Assembly (NCBI GenBank): GCA_023663345.1
Contig: JAMPHR010000003.1
Span: forward strand, 134,786-198,785
DNA from: Paenibacillus sp.
GTDB lineage: Bacteria; Bacteroidota; Bacteroidia; Bacteroidales; Muribaculaceae
Direction of reading: 5' to 3'
Length of the DNA: 64,000 bases
In this document: piece by piece, positions 36,050 through 44,021 of the stretch
How positions within the stretch are numbered: position 1 is the first letter of the stretch
Layout of the letters: each line of letters begins with the position of its first letter
Position numbers and translations under genes: made by a program
Notes under the pieces: model-generated
Told to the model about the DNA's origin: nothing
The model's input: the letters and a program-made list of their open reading frames with translations, nothing else
The model's database searches: none

Positions 36050-37450
36050 ATGAAAAAGATTATATTACCATCACTTATAGCCATGGCTCTGGCCGTGTCC
36101 TCATGTGACGATAAACTTGATATTACTCCCAAAGGGATGACCACTCTCGACAACGTGGCCGATCTCGAACTCCTGCTCAACCAGGAATATGGAGCCGGCG
36201 ACAGTCCGCTCGCTGATATAGGCATGGTATGTAACGACGGTTTCCCGGCCTGGAACGATATGGCCGGACTTCTTGCCTCGCCTACCACTCTTCAGTATGC
36301 CTACGTGACATGGAACGAGGAAATGGACCGTGCCACTCTCGCCGAGACCGATTCCCGTTACAGTGGTCTCTATCAGCTCATCTATTATAGCAACGTAATC
36401 ACCGAGAAGGCGCCCGACGCTTCCGGTAGCGATGTTGTGAGAAACCTTATCATAGCCGAGGCTAAGGTAAAGCGTGCCTATTTCCACTATCTGCTTGTAA
36501 ACATCTATGCACGTCAATATGAGGAAGCCACGGCTGCCCAGCTCGGTGGAGTTCCCTACGTGGATTACGTGAATATGGAGGTCAACAAGGACAAAAATAC
36601 TGTCGCCGAAGTTTACGACCGCATCCTTGCCGATTGTTCCGACGATGTGATCGCCGGTCTGCCCGACTATGTGCCCGAGGTGTTCCGTGCCGACAAGGCT
36701 TTCGGCAATGCCGTCCGTGCCAAGGTCCTGTTCCAGATGAAGCGTTACGATGAGGCTGCCACCTATGCTGAGGCTGCTCTGGACTACAACAATAATCTCG
36801 AGAACCGTTCGTCTGCTATGACCACATCCTCATGGGCGTTGCCATGGGACAGCCGTAACAACTATCTCCACATCGGCGGTGGTGCCCGCGTGTCGCTCAC
36901 ATACACATGTATGTCCAAGGAGCTGGCCTCGCTTTTCTCTCCCGACGATTACATACGTAAGTATGAGATAGGTTGGGATGGTATGCCTACCTGGAGTGAC
37001 TCGGCCGTGGAGTATGCCTACCCCGGTGGTCTCATATATACATCATTTGGTGATGTTATGTTCAATAACTACGGTATCCGCACCGAGGATATGTACTATC
37101 TTCTTGCCGAGACCAATATCCGAGCCGGTAAGATTGACGAAGGCCTTGACTACGTCGACAAGGTACAGATGAGGCGCATCGAGGAGTATATACCTCTAAA
37201 GGGCACCGGTCTCTCTCAGCCCGAAGCTATGAAGAAGATGCAGGAGGCCAAGAAGGTCGAGATGTACGGCACCTACAACAGCTTCTTCGATTGCAAGCGC
37301 TGGAACACCGAGTCAGAATATCGTGCCACAATTACTCGCGATCTTGGCGAGTATGGCACATTCACCCTCTCGCCCGAGTCTCCCCTCTGGGTGATGCCGT
37401 TCCCCGCCAACGCCACACGCTATAATCCGTCACTCACTCAGAACTATTGA
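36050..37450 (+). CDS. SusD/RagB-family outer-membrane lipoprotein
   Basis: This 466-residue protein has a lipobox with Cys at about 19 (VSSC) and the helical TPR-like SusD fold. Recognisable segments are KVKRAYFHYLLVNIYARQY, AVRAKVLFQMKRYDEA and the C-terminal SPESPLWVMPFP. It is the surface substrate-binding lid of the SusC barrel encoded upstream. It clearly resembles the SusD at 60976 (shared AKVLFQMKRY and SPES-LW-MP segments). A TlpA-like gene follows 8 bases after its stop. Confidence 0.93.
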   Translation: MKKIILPSLIAMALAVSSCDDKLDITPKGMTTLDNVADLELLLNQEYGAGDSPLADIGMVCNDGFPAWNDMAGLLASPTTLQYAYVTWNEEMDRATLAETDSRYSGLYQLIYYSNVITEKAPDASGSDVVRNLIIAEAKVKRAYFHYLLVNIYARQYEEATAAQLGGVPYVDYVNMEVNKDKNTVAEVYDRILADCSDDVIAGLPDYVPEVFRADKAFGNAVRAKVLFQMKRYDEAATYAEAALDYNNNLENRSSAMTTSSWALPWDSRNNYLHIGGGARVSLTYTCMSKELASLFSPDDYIRKYEIGWDGMPTWSDSAVEYAYPGGLIYTSFGDVMFNNYGIRTEDMYYLLAETNIRAGKIDEGLDYVDKVQMRRIEEYIPLKGTGLSQPEAMKKMQEAKKVEMYGTYNSFFDCKRWNTESEYRATITRDLGEYGTFTLSPESPLWVMPFPANATRYNPSLTQNY

Positions 37451-37458
37451 TAGTTTAC

Positions 37459-38865
37459 ATGAAAACAACTTCCCTTTCACTTCTTGCCGGTTGCATGGTG
37501 CTTGCATCATGCACCGGCGGCAGTGAGGGCAAGCAATCGCTTTCCCCCACTTATGCCTGCGATTCCGCGGTGGTCAATATCACCGTGGTCGGTTACGATT
37601 CTGTCAGCAATGGCTATATCGATGCATTGGTAAACAGTTACGATGATATCACTGAACTTACTCCAAGGCATCTTGACAGTAACGGATGCATCACCCTCAC
37701 GTTCGATATGCAGGGCGACAAGGTACTTTCTCTGTTCAACACGTCTTCTGATGGTGACTATGGCCGTATCCGCATCGCTCCGGGCGAGACTACCGACGTC
37801 ACAATCTATCCTGACTCTATCGTCACTACCGGCCGTTTTGCCAATCTCAACCGTGTCATCAACAGCTATCAGCCGAAATACTCCATGGATCTTTTCAATC
37901 CTGATTTTGTACGTTATGACATGACTGGCGATGAATATACCTCGGCGATTTTGGCCAAATACACCGGTTTGAAACAGGCCCTTGATGCCGATTCGTCGCT
38001 GTCACCGGCTCAGCGTGTGATTGAGGAAGCCGAATTGCTCAACTCACTACTATCCTTTGCGTCTAACCGCGAGCTTATTGGACGCGGCAGTTATATGATT
38101 GTCAATCCGGGTAAATATGATATTCCGCGCGACTCTATTTTGACCGATATGTCCGAGGCCAATTATCGTTCGGTCATAAATGCCATTGACCCCGACAGCG
38201 AGGCTTTGCTTGGTGGATTATGTTCGGTTGCCACATCGATGGGCGATGTTGATTGGAGCGCTATGGGAGCTGCCGGCACTCTTCTCGGCACAGTTTCCGA
38301 CTATCGGAAAGCCGCCCGTCAGGCTTACGAAAATAAGCTCGATTCCACCCTCATTGCCTCGCTTCAGGCTTATTCCAACCCTTTCTTTGCGCAAGCTGTC
38401 GGGAATATCAGCGATATTGCCAAGGCACGTTTTGAGAAAGTTGCCAAACTCGTGTCCCCCACGCCCGATGTCCCTGCCGGTGAGATCATCGATGCCATCG
38501 CTGCTCAATTTCCCGGTAAAGTCGTGTTGATCGACCGCTGGAACACATGGTGTGGCCCCTGCAAGGCCGGTATAGCCGAGAATGAGCCCCTCAAGCAAAC
38601 CACACTTTCCGATCCCGATATCGTGTGGGTGTACGTGGCCGATGAGAGCTCGCCCATTCCTGCCTATTACAAGATGATCCCCGATATCAAGGGGCAACAT
38701 TATCGTCTCTCAGAGGAACAGGCACGCGCTATTTACGATCGTTACAATATCGACGGCATCCCCTACTATTTCATCGTCGACCGCAAGGGCACCGTGACCC
38801 CGCGTCCCGACTTCCGCGACCACGATCTCCTCGTCTCCACGATTCTCGATGAATTGAAGAAATGA
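37459..38865 (+). CDS. TlpA-like thioredoxin-fold lipoprotein (second copy of the locus)
   Basis: This 468-residue protein starts at the ATG at 37459; the TTG 12 bases upstream overlaps the SusD stop and is less likely. The lipobox gives Cys at about 18 (LASC). A long N-terminal region of beta and helical parts precedes a thioredoxin domain (about 335-468) with RWNTWCGPCKAGIAENEPL and DGIPYYFIVD. It closes the operon that also begins with a TlpA-like gene, so the SusC/D pair is flanked by two such proteins. A role in handling a thiol-containing or redox-active ligand is possible. Confidence 0.88.
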   Translation: MKTTSLSLLAGCMVLASCTGGSEGKQSLSPTYACDSAVVNITVVGYDSVSNGYIDALVNSYDDITELTPRHLDSNGCITLTFDMQGDKVLSLFNTSSDGDYGRIRIAPGETTDVTIYPDSIVTTGRFANLNRVINSYQPKYSMDLFNPDFVRYDMTGDEYTSAILAKYTGLKQALDADSSLSPAQRVIEEAELLNSLLSFASNRELIGRGSYMIVNPGKYDIPRDSILTDMSEANYRSVINAIDPDSEALLGGLCSVATSMGDVDWSAMGAAGTLLGTVSDYRKAARQAYENKLDSTLIASLQAYSNPFFAQAVGNISDIAKARFEKVAKLVSPTPDVPAGEIIDAIAAQFPGKVVLIDRWNTWCGPCKAGIAENEPLKQTTLSDPDIVWVYVADESSPIPAYYKMIPDIKGQHYRLSEEQARAIYDRYNIDGIPYYFIVDRKGTVTPRPDFRDHDLLVSTILDELKK

Positions 38866-38979
38866 AATTACGCTTACATTGTTTATCTTAAAAAGGTATT
38901 ATCCTTTTATTATTAAGGTTAAGATTGGAATGGTACTTAACGATAAAACCTGACTTTTTCAATACTTGAGCTTCACTGA

Positions 38980-39025
38980 AAGGGAGGACTTTGCAAAACT
39001 TGGTTTCACAAAGTCCTCCCTTATT
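38980..39025 (+). terminator. Terminator of the sigma-linked SusC/SusD operon
   Basis: AAGGGAGGACTTTG (38980-38993) and CAAAGTCCTCCCTT (39009-39022) pair over 14 bases, followed by ATTTAT. It lies about 115 bases after the last gene. Confidence 0.88.
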
Positions 39026-39040
39026 TATCTTACATTCAGT

Positions 39041-39166
39041 CATCACTGCACCCTGGTTCATGCCGTGATACACTTGGCGCAAATCGGGGCTTAAGATCGC
39101 TCTATACATTATACAAAGGTTATGAAAGCATCTCATTCCACCGCCAACTCTCACAATTGCAATCGG
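39041..39166 (-). pseudogene. Decayed fragment of a second miaA
   Basis: The minus-strand frame here reads AILSPDLRQVYHGMNQG, which aligns with EIISADSRQVYRDMDLG of the intact MiaA encoded at 39357-40289. The nucleotides match too: about three quarters of 43 aligned bases around 39054-39100 agree with 40145-40190, by eye. Upstream, PIAIVRVGGG may be the remains of the P-loop region. Downstream the similarity stops. It is therefore probably a relic of a duplicated or second miaA gene rather than a functional one. Confidence 0.6.
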
Positions 39167-39230
39167 CCAATCCTCACAATGAAAACCCGCCAACTCTACC
39201 AAATATAATAAATTTTATGTAAAGACCCGG

Positions 39231-39335
39231 ATGAAATCTCCGTCATTCATGATGATCCTGACAGCCGTCGGCCAGTATGCCTATCGTCGTTCCGATGGTG
39301 TATGGATTGTTCCGATAGGCAGTCTTAGAGATTGA
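39231..39335 (+). other. Short frame, possible gene remnant (34 residues)
   Basis: An ATG-started frame encodes 34 residues ending in YRRSDGVWIVPIGSLRD. The end looks like a protein C-terminus rather than random sequence, and it has no promoter or operon partner. It may be the tail of a lost gene that once lay here. I cannot name the family. The surrounding 38866-39356 gap otherwise holds only the terminator and the miaA relic. Confidence 0.3.
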
Positions 39336-39356
39336 TGTCGTGCAGGAAAAATATCA

Positions 39357-40289
39357 TCAGCCTTCTTCCATCAGCTCCAGCACTCTGGCATTGAATTCCT
39401 CGCTCGTGAGGGTTGATGCGAGCCAGTGGATTGGGGCGGAGGGCACACGGCGCTCCATTCCTCTGAACCACGTCATCTGTCTCTTGGCAAACTGGTGGAT
39501 GGCTATTTCCAGCTGTGTGACCATCTCATCATACGTCAACTCCCCGGTGAGATGCAGAGTCAGGAACTTGTATTCGAGTCCGTAATAGATCAGATCCTCG
39601 GGGGGCACACCGCTATCAAGGAGCCGTCTCACTTCGTCGAGCATCCCGTTGTCGAGGCGGTCGCGCAGTCTCCGGCTTATACGGTTGCGGCGAGTCTCGC
39701 GATCCACCTCCACCCCTATTACCAACGCGCCCTCCACGGGGTGGGGCGTGGCCGAAGTCGCGGCTTCGGGATGAGCCTGGTAGTAAGTCTGTATCTCTAT
39801 GGCACGTATTGCCCGCTGGCAAGTATCCACGTCGGTCACATTGTGGAGCGATTTCATCGAAGCGAGCATCCCGGTGAGTTCCTCCAGGGATTTTCCTGCG
39901 AGAGAGTCGCGCAGGGCGCGGTTCTCGGGCACTTCGGGCAGAGCGAGCCCCTTGAGCACACTCTCCACATACAGCCCCGTGCCTCCACACAATATCGGCA
40001 TCTTGCCTCGTGCCGTAATGTCGTCGTATGCCTTGCGGTAATCCCTCAGATACTCATACAGGTTGTACTTGTACCCTGCCGGGCAGATGTCTATCAGGTG
40101 TACGGGCACCTCGCCATACTCCTCCATATCCTTTCCCGTGCCCAGGTCCATGTCGCGGTACACCTGGCGCGAATCGGCGCTGATGATTTCGCCGTCTATC
40201 TCACGGGCCAGTTCCACGGCACGCCGGGTCTTGCCCGAGGCGGTAGGCCCGGTGATCACTATTAGCGGTAGCGATGGTGAAGCGGTCAT
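39357..40289 (-). CDS. miaA: tRNA dimethylallyltransferase
   Basis: This 310-residue enzyme adds a dimethylallyl group to A37 of tRNAs reading U-starting codons. It shows the P-loop GPTASGKT (about 14-21), the tRNA-binding ISADSRQVYRDMDLGTGKD, the LCGGTGLYVESVLKGL segment and the C-terminal QFAKRQMTWFRG block. It overlaps the start of the gene encoded at 40286 by 4 bases in a minus-strand run (dipeptidyl peptidase, membrane protein, miaA). A decayed relative lies just beyond its 3' end. Confidence 0.95.
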   Translation of the reverse strand: MTASPSLPLIVITGPTASGKTRRAVELAREIDGEIISADSRQVYRDMDLGTGKDMEEYGEVPVHLIDICPAGYKYNLYEYLRDYRKAYDDITARGKMPILCGGTGLYVESVLKGLALPEVPENRALRDSLAGKSLEELTGMLASMKSLHNVTDVDTCQRAIRAIEIQTYYQAHPEAATSATPHPVEGALVIGVEVDRETRRNRISRRLRDRLDNGMLDEVRRLLDSGVPPEDLIYYGLEYKFLTLHLTGELTYDEMVTQLEIAIHQFAKRQMTWFRGMERRVPSAPIHWLASTLTSEEFNARVLELMEEG

Positions 40290-41614
40290 GGCAGCATGGC
40301 GAATATCCTCCGGGCTAGACGGCGCAGACGGAAGAATGGTTTGTCCTCATTGAGTCGCGCCACATTCAGCCAGTGCGACGAATTGAAATCAACATCCCAG
40401 TCACAGATGCCGTTGAGGCGGAACAGCGGATGATAGTTCTTCACCTTATACAGTCTGTGTCCGTCGGCATCATATGTTTTCCAGGCCATCGTCACGGTGT
40501 AGAGCCTGTGGATCTCGGCCGCGAGCATGGGGGAAAGCTCATGATTGTGGAGCAGGCGCTCAAGCTGTGACAGGTTGTACCACTCCCCGTTGAACGATGA
40601 CTTCTCCATAGCCTCGGGCGAGGAGGGACAGCAGATGTAATGGAACGTGTTGCGGTCGCCTGATGCCTCGTGAGACGCATACATGAATCTCATTACGAAA
40701 TCCGATGGGTCCATATGCGACATGTCACACATCATCCTTGTGGCGCGTTGCTGTGCCAGATTCTCGGTGTAGTGTACGGTCAGTGTCGCCGGTGTGTCAT
40801 ACATGTTGCCGTCGGGTATCTCGTTGAAATCATCATCATGCACCAGATACAGACTGTCGCCCGATATTATCAGCACCCTCAGGCTTGTCGATGCTCCGTG
40901 ACGGCGGTCGCTCCCCTCGATATTCTGGTAGTAATAGGCCCAGATGGTGAAGCACCGGGCACCGAGATAGAACACCGAGATGATAAACAGTGTCACAGGC
41001 ACCCATCCGAAGAAAAATCGGTCGGGCACGTTGATGTTCACATTGATGTAGAAGAATGTGTAGTATCCCCATGTCACGAGCGACAGCACGGCCGATATCG
41101 CCAGCAGGAACACCTTCTGATAATGGCTCTCCTGGGCAAACAGCTGACCGAGAAATCCTCTTTCCGACTCCGGGCCGAGGGCCACGCGGCAGTTGTGGCA
41201 CGCGCTGTATTTCTCCCCTCTGAACTGGGCCCAGGCCGTGATCGCGAAAGTCACGGGCGAGATGATGAGCGTGGTCACGAACGGTATTGCCGAGTTGATG
41301 TCGCGCTCGTCGTAGAAGTACGTGATGTACCCCTTGCGGTAGATGAGGCTGATCAGTACCATGACGGTGGCCGAGATGAACAGCGAACGCATGGCGATGG
41401 AGGGCAGAAGCGGACACACAGCCGTGCGTGATTGCAGCGATGAGCGGTTGTAGAAGTAGAGGCCTGCAGCGAGCAGATAGGTGATGATGGGGGTAAAGAT
41501 CGGCGCGATGTAGACACTCACAATATTGGGCACAAATAATGCGCCTCCGGCTATGATCCAGTTGAGCCATAGCCCGAATATCGCTGATTCGTGAGTGATA
41601 TTTCTATTGGACAT
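40286..41614 (-). CDS. Hypothetical six-helix membrane protein
   Basis: This 442-residue protein has about six membrane segments in its first half (about 10-30, 36-57, 75-93, 110-130, 167-190, 201-220) and a soluble C-terminal half of some 210 residues. A CxxC pair (CHNC, about 139-142) lies in the loop between helices 4 and 5 and could bind metal or be redox active. I recognise no family. It overlaps the peptidase gene upstream by one base and miaA downstream by 4 bases, so all three are probably co-translated. Confidence 0.75.
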   Translation of the reverse strand: MSNRNITHESAIFGLWLNWIIAGGALFVPNIVSVYIAPIFTPIITYLLAAGLYFYNRSSLQSRTAVCPLLPSIAMRSLFISATVMVLISLIYRKGYITYFYDERDINSAIPFVTTLIISPVTFAITAWAQFRGEKYSACHNCRVALGPESERGFLGQLFAQESHYQKVFLLAISAVLSLVTWGYYTFFYINVNINVPDRFFFGWVPVTLFIISVFYLGARCFTIWAYYYQNIEGSDRRHGASTSLRVLIISGDSLYLVHDDDFNEIPDGNMYDTPATLTVHYTENLAQQRATRMMCDMSHMDPSDFVMRFMYASHEASGDRNTFHYICCPSSPEAMEKSSFNGEWYNLSQLERLLHNHELSPMLAAEIHRLYTVTMAWKTYDADGHRLYKVKNYHPLFRLNGICDWDVDFNSSHWLNVARLNEDKPFFRLRRLARRIFAMLP

Positions 41615-43818
41615 TACAGGTTTTTGTCGAAGTAGTCAAGCATCTTGGAATAGACATTCAGGCGTGAGTCGCATCCGTTGATGGAGTGGTTCATGTTGGG
41701 GTAGAGGAACATGTCGCAGAATCGGCCTGCCGACTGCAGTTCCGATACATATTGCATGGCGTTCATCAGGTGTACATTGTCATCGGCTGTGCCGTGCATT
41801 ATGAGCAGGGGTATGTTCATGGATGCCACCTTGTTGAGGGGAGCCGATTCGCGGTATCCGTCGGGGTTCTCCTGAGGGGTGAGCATGTAGCGTTCCGAAT
41901 ACACGGTGTCATAGTATCGCCAGTCGGTTACAGGCGCTATGGCCACGGCGCAGGCAAATGGCGACGATGGGGTGGAGATGGACATCAGTGTCTGGTATCC
42001 GCCATAGCTCCATCCGGTGATGCCGATGCGGGCAGGGTCGACGTAGGGCAGGTTGGACGCGGCCCACTTGGCAGCTCCCTGCAGGTCGATGGTCTCGTAG
42101 TGTCCCAGATTCTTGTACACGATGGTCTCCCATGCGCGTCCCTTGCCTCCGGTACCGCGAGCATCCACGCACATCACCACGTATCCGTGCAAGGCTGCAT
42201 ACTGGGTCCAATCCACTCTCCAGCGGTCGAGTACCTCCTGAGAGCCGGGTCCGCTGTACTGGGTGATGATCATGGGGTAACGGCGCGACTGGTCAAGATT
42301 CTTGGGCTTGATTATGTAGCCGTCCATCGCTATCCCCTCGGGGGTGGTCACGGTGATGAACTCGGGCTTAGGGGCCGAGGCATATTTCTGTGCCAGGTCG
42401 GCATTGTCCACCAGCACACGCAGTTTCTTGTCGGCCGGTGCCGAGTAGAGGGTACATGCGGGTGGGGTAGTGGCGTTGCTGTAGGTCACGGCATAGTAGT
42501 CCATGGTGGGCGAGAACCATGCCGAGGCGTTACCCTTGTCGGGCGAGAGGCGCTTGGTCACACCCTTGGGATCCACGCGGGTTATCACGCGGTTGATGGC
42601 TCCGGTGGCGGTAGTGAGGAAATAGTAATTTCCCTTGGCGTCGGCTCCATAGAAGTCCTTCACGTCATAATCGCCCGAGGTGATGGTGCGTGTCAGCTGT
42701 CCCTCGTAGCTGTAGAGGTAGGCATGGGTGAAGCCTGTGCGGGCCGAGAGGAGAAGGAATCCTTTGGGCAGATAGGTGATCTGCTCGTAGGTCACGGGGT
42801 TGAGCCATGCCTCGCTCTGCTCCACGAGGATCGATTTGGCAACACCCGAGCGGGGATTGACGGCAAACAGCTCCATGCGGGTCTGGGCGCGGTCGAGGGT
42901 GGTCACCATTAGTCGGCCTGCGGGATCGTGGGTGTAGGATATGCGGGGGATATACTCCATGCCGTTGGCCGGGAGGGGCAGATCCTTGGTCTTGCGGTTG
43001 TCCACATCATAGCTGTGGAGAGTCACAATCGAATTGGGTTCTCCTGCCACGGGGTATTTGTAGGTGAACTGGCCCGGATACAGGGCATACTGCTTCATGG
43101 GGTTGCAGGTGCCTTCGTAGAGGGGGAACGAGTAGGCGGGTACCTCGGTCTCGTTGTATTTCAGATAGCACAGGGTGAGGCAGTCGGGCGACCATGACAT
43201 GGAGCAAGTGGCGCCGAATTCCTCCTCATATACCCAGTCGGGCACGCCGTTGATCACGCGGTCCACGGCTCCGTCCTTGGTCACGGGCACCTCGGTGCCG
43301 TAGTCCAGCTTCTTGAGGTAGATATTGTTGTCGGGTGCCACGAACGCCACCATGCGGCCGTCGGGCGAGAATATCGGTGATCTCTGTACCTTGTGGGTCT
43401 CCGACAGGGGCGAGAGTATGCGGGTGCGTATCTCGTAGACGTAGAATGATGCGCGTGTCGACCGGCGGTATATCGCCTCGCTCGCGGTGGCCACCAGCAG
43501 TTTCGACCCGTCGGGGCTGAGTGTGAATCCTTCGATACCGGCGATATTGGCCTCGCGGGTGTGGGTCACGTCCATAACGGTCTCGATCTCCGAGCCGTTG
43601 CGTATATCGTGTTTCACTATCCGTTTCCCGTCGGCCGAGAGTTGCAGATAGGCCTGTCCGTCAGGCATGAAATATGGTTTGCCGACTGACTTTGATACAT
43701 TGTTGGGATAGACGTAGGGTGTCATGTCGGCAAAATTGCTGACATTGACACGTGGGGCTGCCTGGAGGGATAACATGCTCGCGGTGGCAAGCACGATTGC
43801 CGAGACTATTCGTTTCAT
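41614..43818 (-). CDS. Dipeptidyl peptidase IV (S9 family)
   Basis: This 734-residue exopeptidase has a signal peptide (about 1-20), an eight-bladed beta-propeller (about 40-480) and an alpha/beta-hydrolase domain. The catalytic triad is visible as Ser in GWSYGGYQ, Asp in HGTADDNVH and His in NMNHSING. The Glu pair in the propeller (WVYEEEFGA) anchors the substrate N-terminus, as in S9B enzymes. It removes dipeptides after a penultimate proline in the periplasm, probably feeding peptide use. It is the first gene of its minus-strand run. Confidence 0.93.
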   Translation of the reverse strand: MKRIVSAIVLATASMLSLQAAPRVNVSNFADMTPYVYPNNVSKSVGKPYFMPDGQAYLQLSADGKRIVKHDIRNGSEIETVMDVTHTREANIAGIEGFTLSPDGSKLLVATASEAIYRRSTRASFYVYEIRTRILSPLSETHKVQRSPIFSPDGRMVAFVAPDNNIYLKKLDYGTEVPVTKDGAVDRVINGVPDWVYEEEFGATCSMSWSPDCLTLCYLKYNETEVPAYSFPLYEGTCNPMKQYALYPGQFTYKYPVAGEPNSIVTLHSYDVDNRKTKDLPLPANGMEYIPRISYTHDPAGRLMVTTLDRAQTRMELFAVNPRSGVAKSILVEQSEAWLNPVTYEQITYLPKGFLLLSARTGFTHAYLYSYEGQLTRTITSGDYDVKDFYGADAKGNYYFLTTATGAINRVITRVDPKGVTKRLSPDKGNASAWFSPTMDYYAVTYSNATTPPACTLYSAPADKKLRVLVDNADLAQKYASAPKPEFITVTTPEGIAMDGYIIKPKNLDQSRRYPMIITQYSGPGSQEVLDRWRVDWTQYAALHGYVVMCVDARGTGGKGRAWETIVYKNLGHYETIDLQGAAKWAASNLPYVDPARIGITGWSYGGYQTLMSISTPSSPFACAVAIAPVTDWRYYDTVYSERYMLTPQENPDGYRESAPLNKVASMNIPLLIMHGTADDNVHLMNAMQYVSELQSAGRFCDMFLYPNMNHSINGCDSRLNVYSKMLDYFDKNL

Positions 43819-44021
43819 GATTGGATACTTGTCGGATTACTGTTCTTGTGAGGATTGGCAGGGGTGACCGGCGGTCATCTCCCTCCCGGTTGTTTCTTTA
43901 TTATGAGAGGCTTGTCGTGTTTTGATAGAGAATGTTTTGAGCAATCTCCTGTTGATTTTTATGACCTCCCGCAGTGGTGGCGGGGAGGTCGGTTGAATAT
44001 TTAATGCCTTGGTGTCGGGAC

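Noticed and set aside
38888..39202. 104-residue minus-strand frame as an intact gene
   Set aside because: Only a short middle part resembles MiaA and the rest covers the operon terminator hairpin, so I treat it as a relic rather than a gene.
43963..43990. Hairpin GACCTCCCGC/GCGGGGAGGTC as the coiled-coil gene's terminator
   Set aside because: It has a bulge and no T run on the minus strand, so it is not reported as a feature, although it may still stabilise the transcript end.
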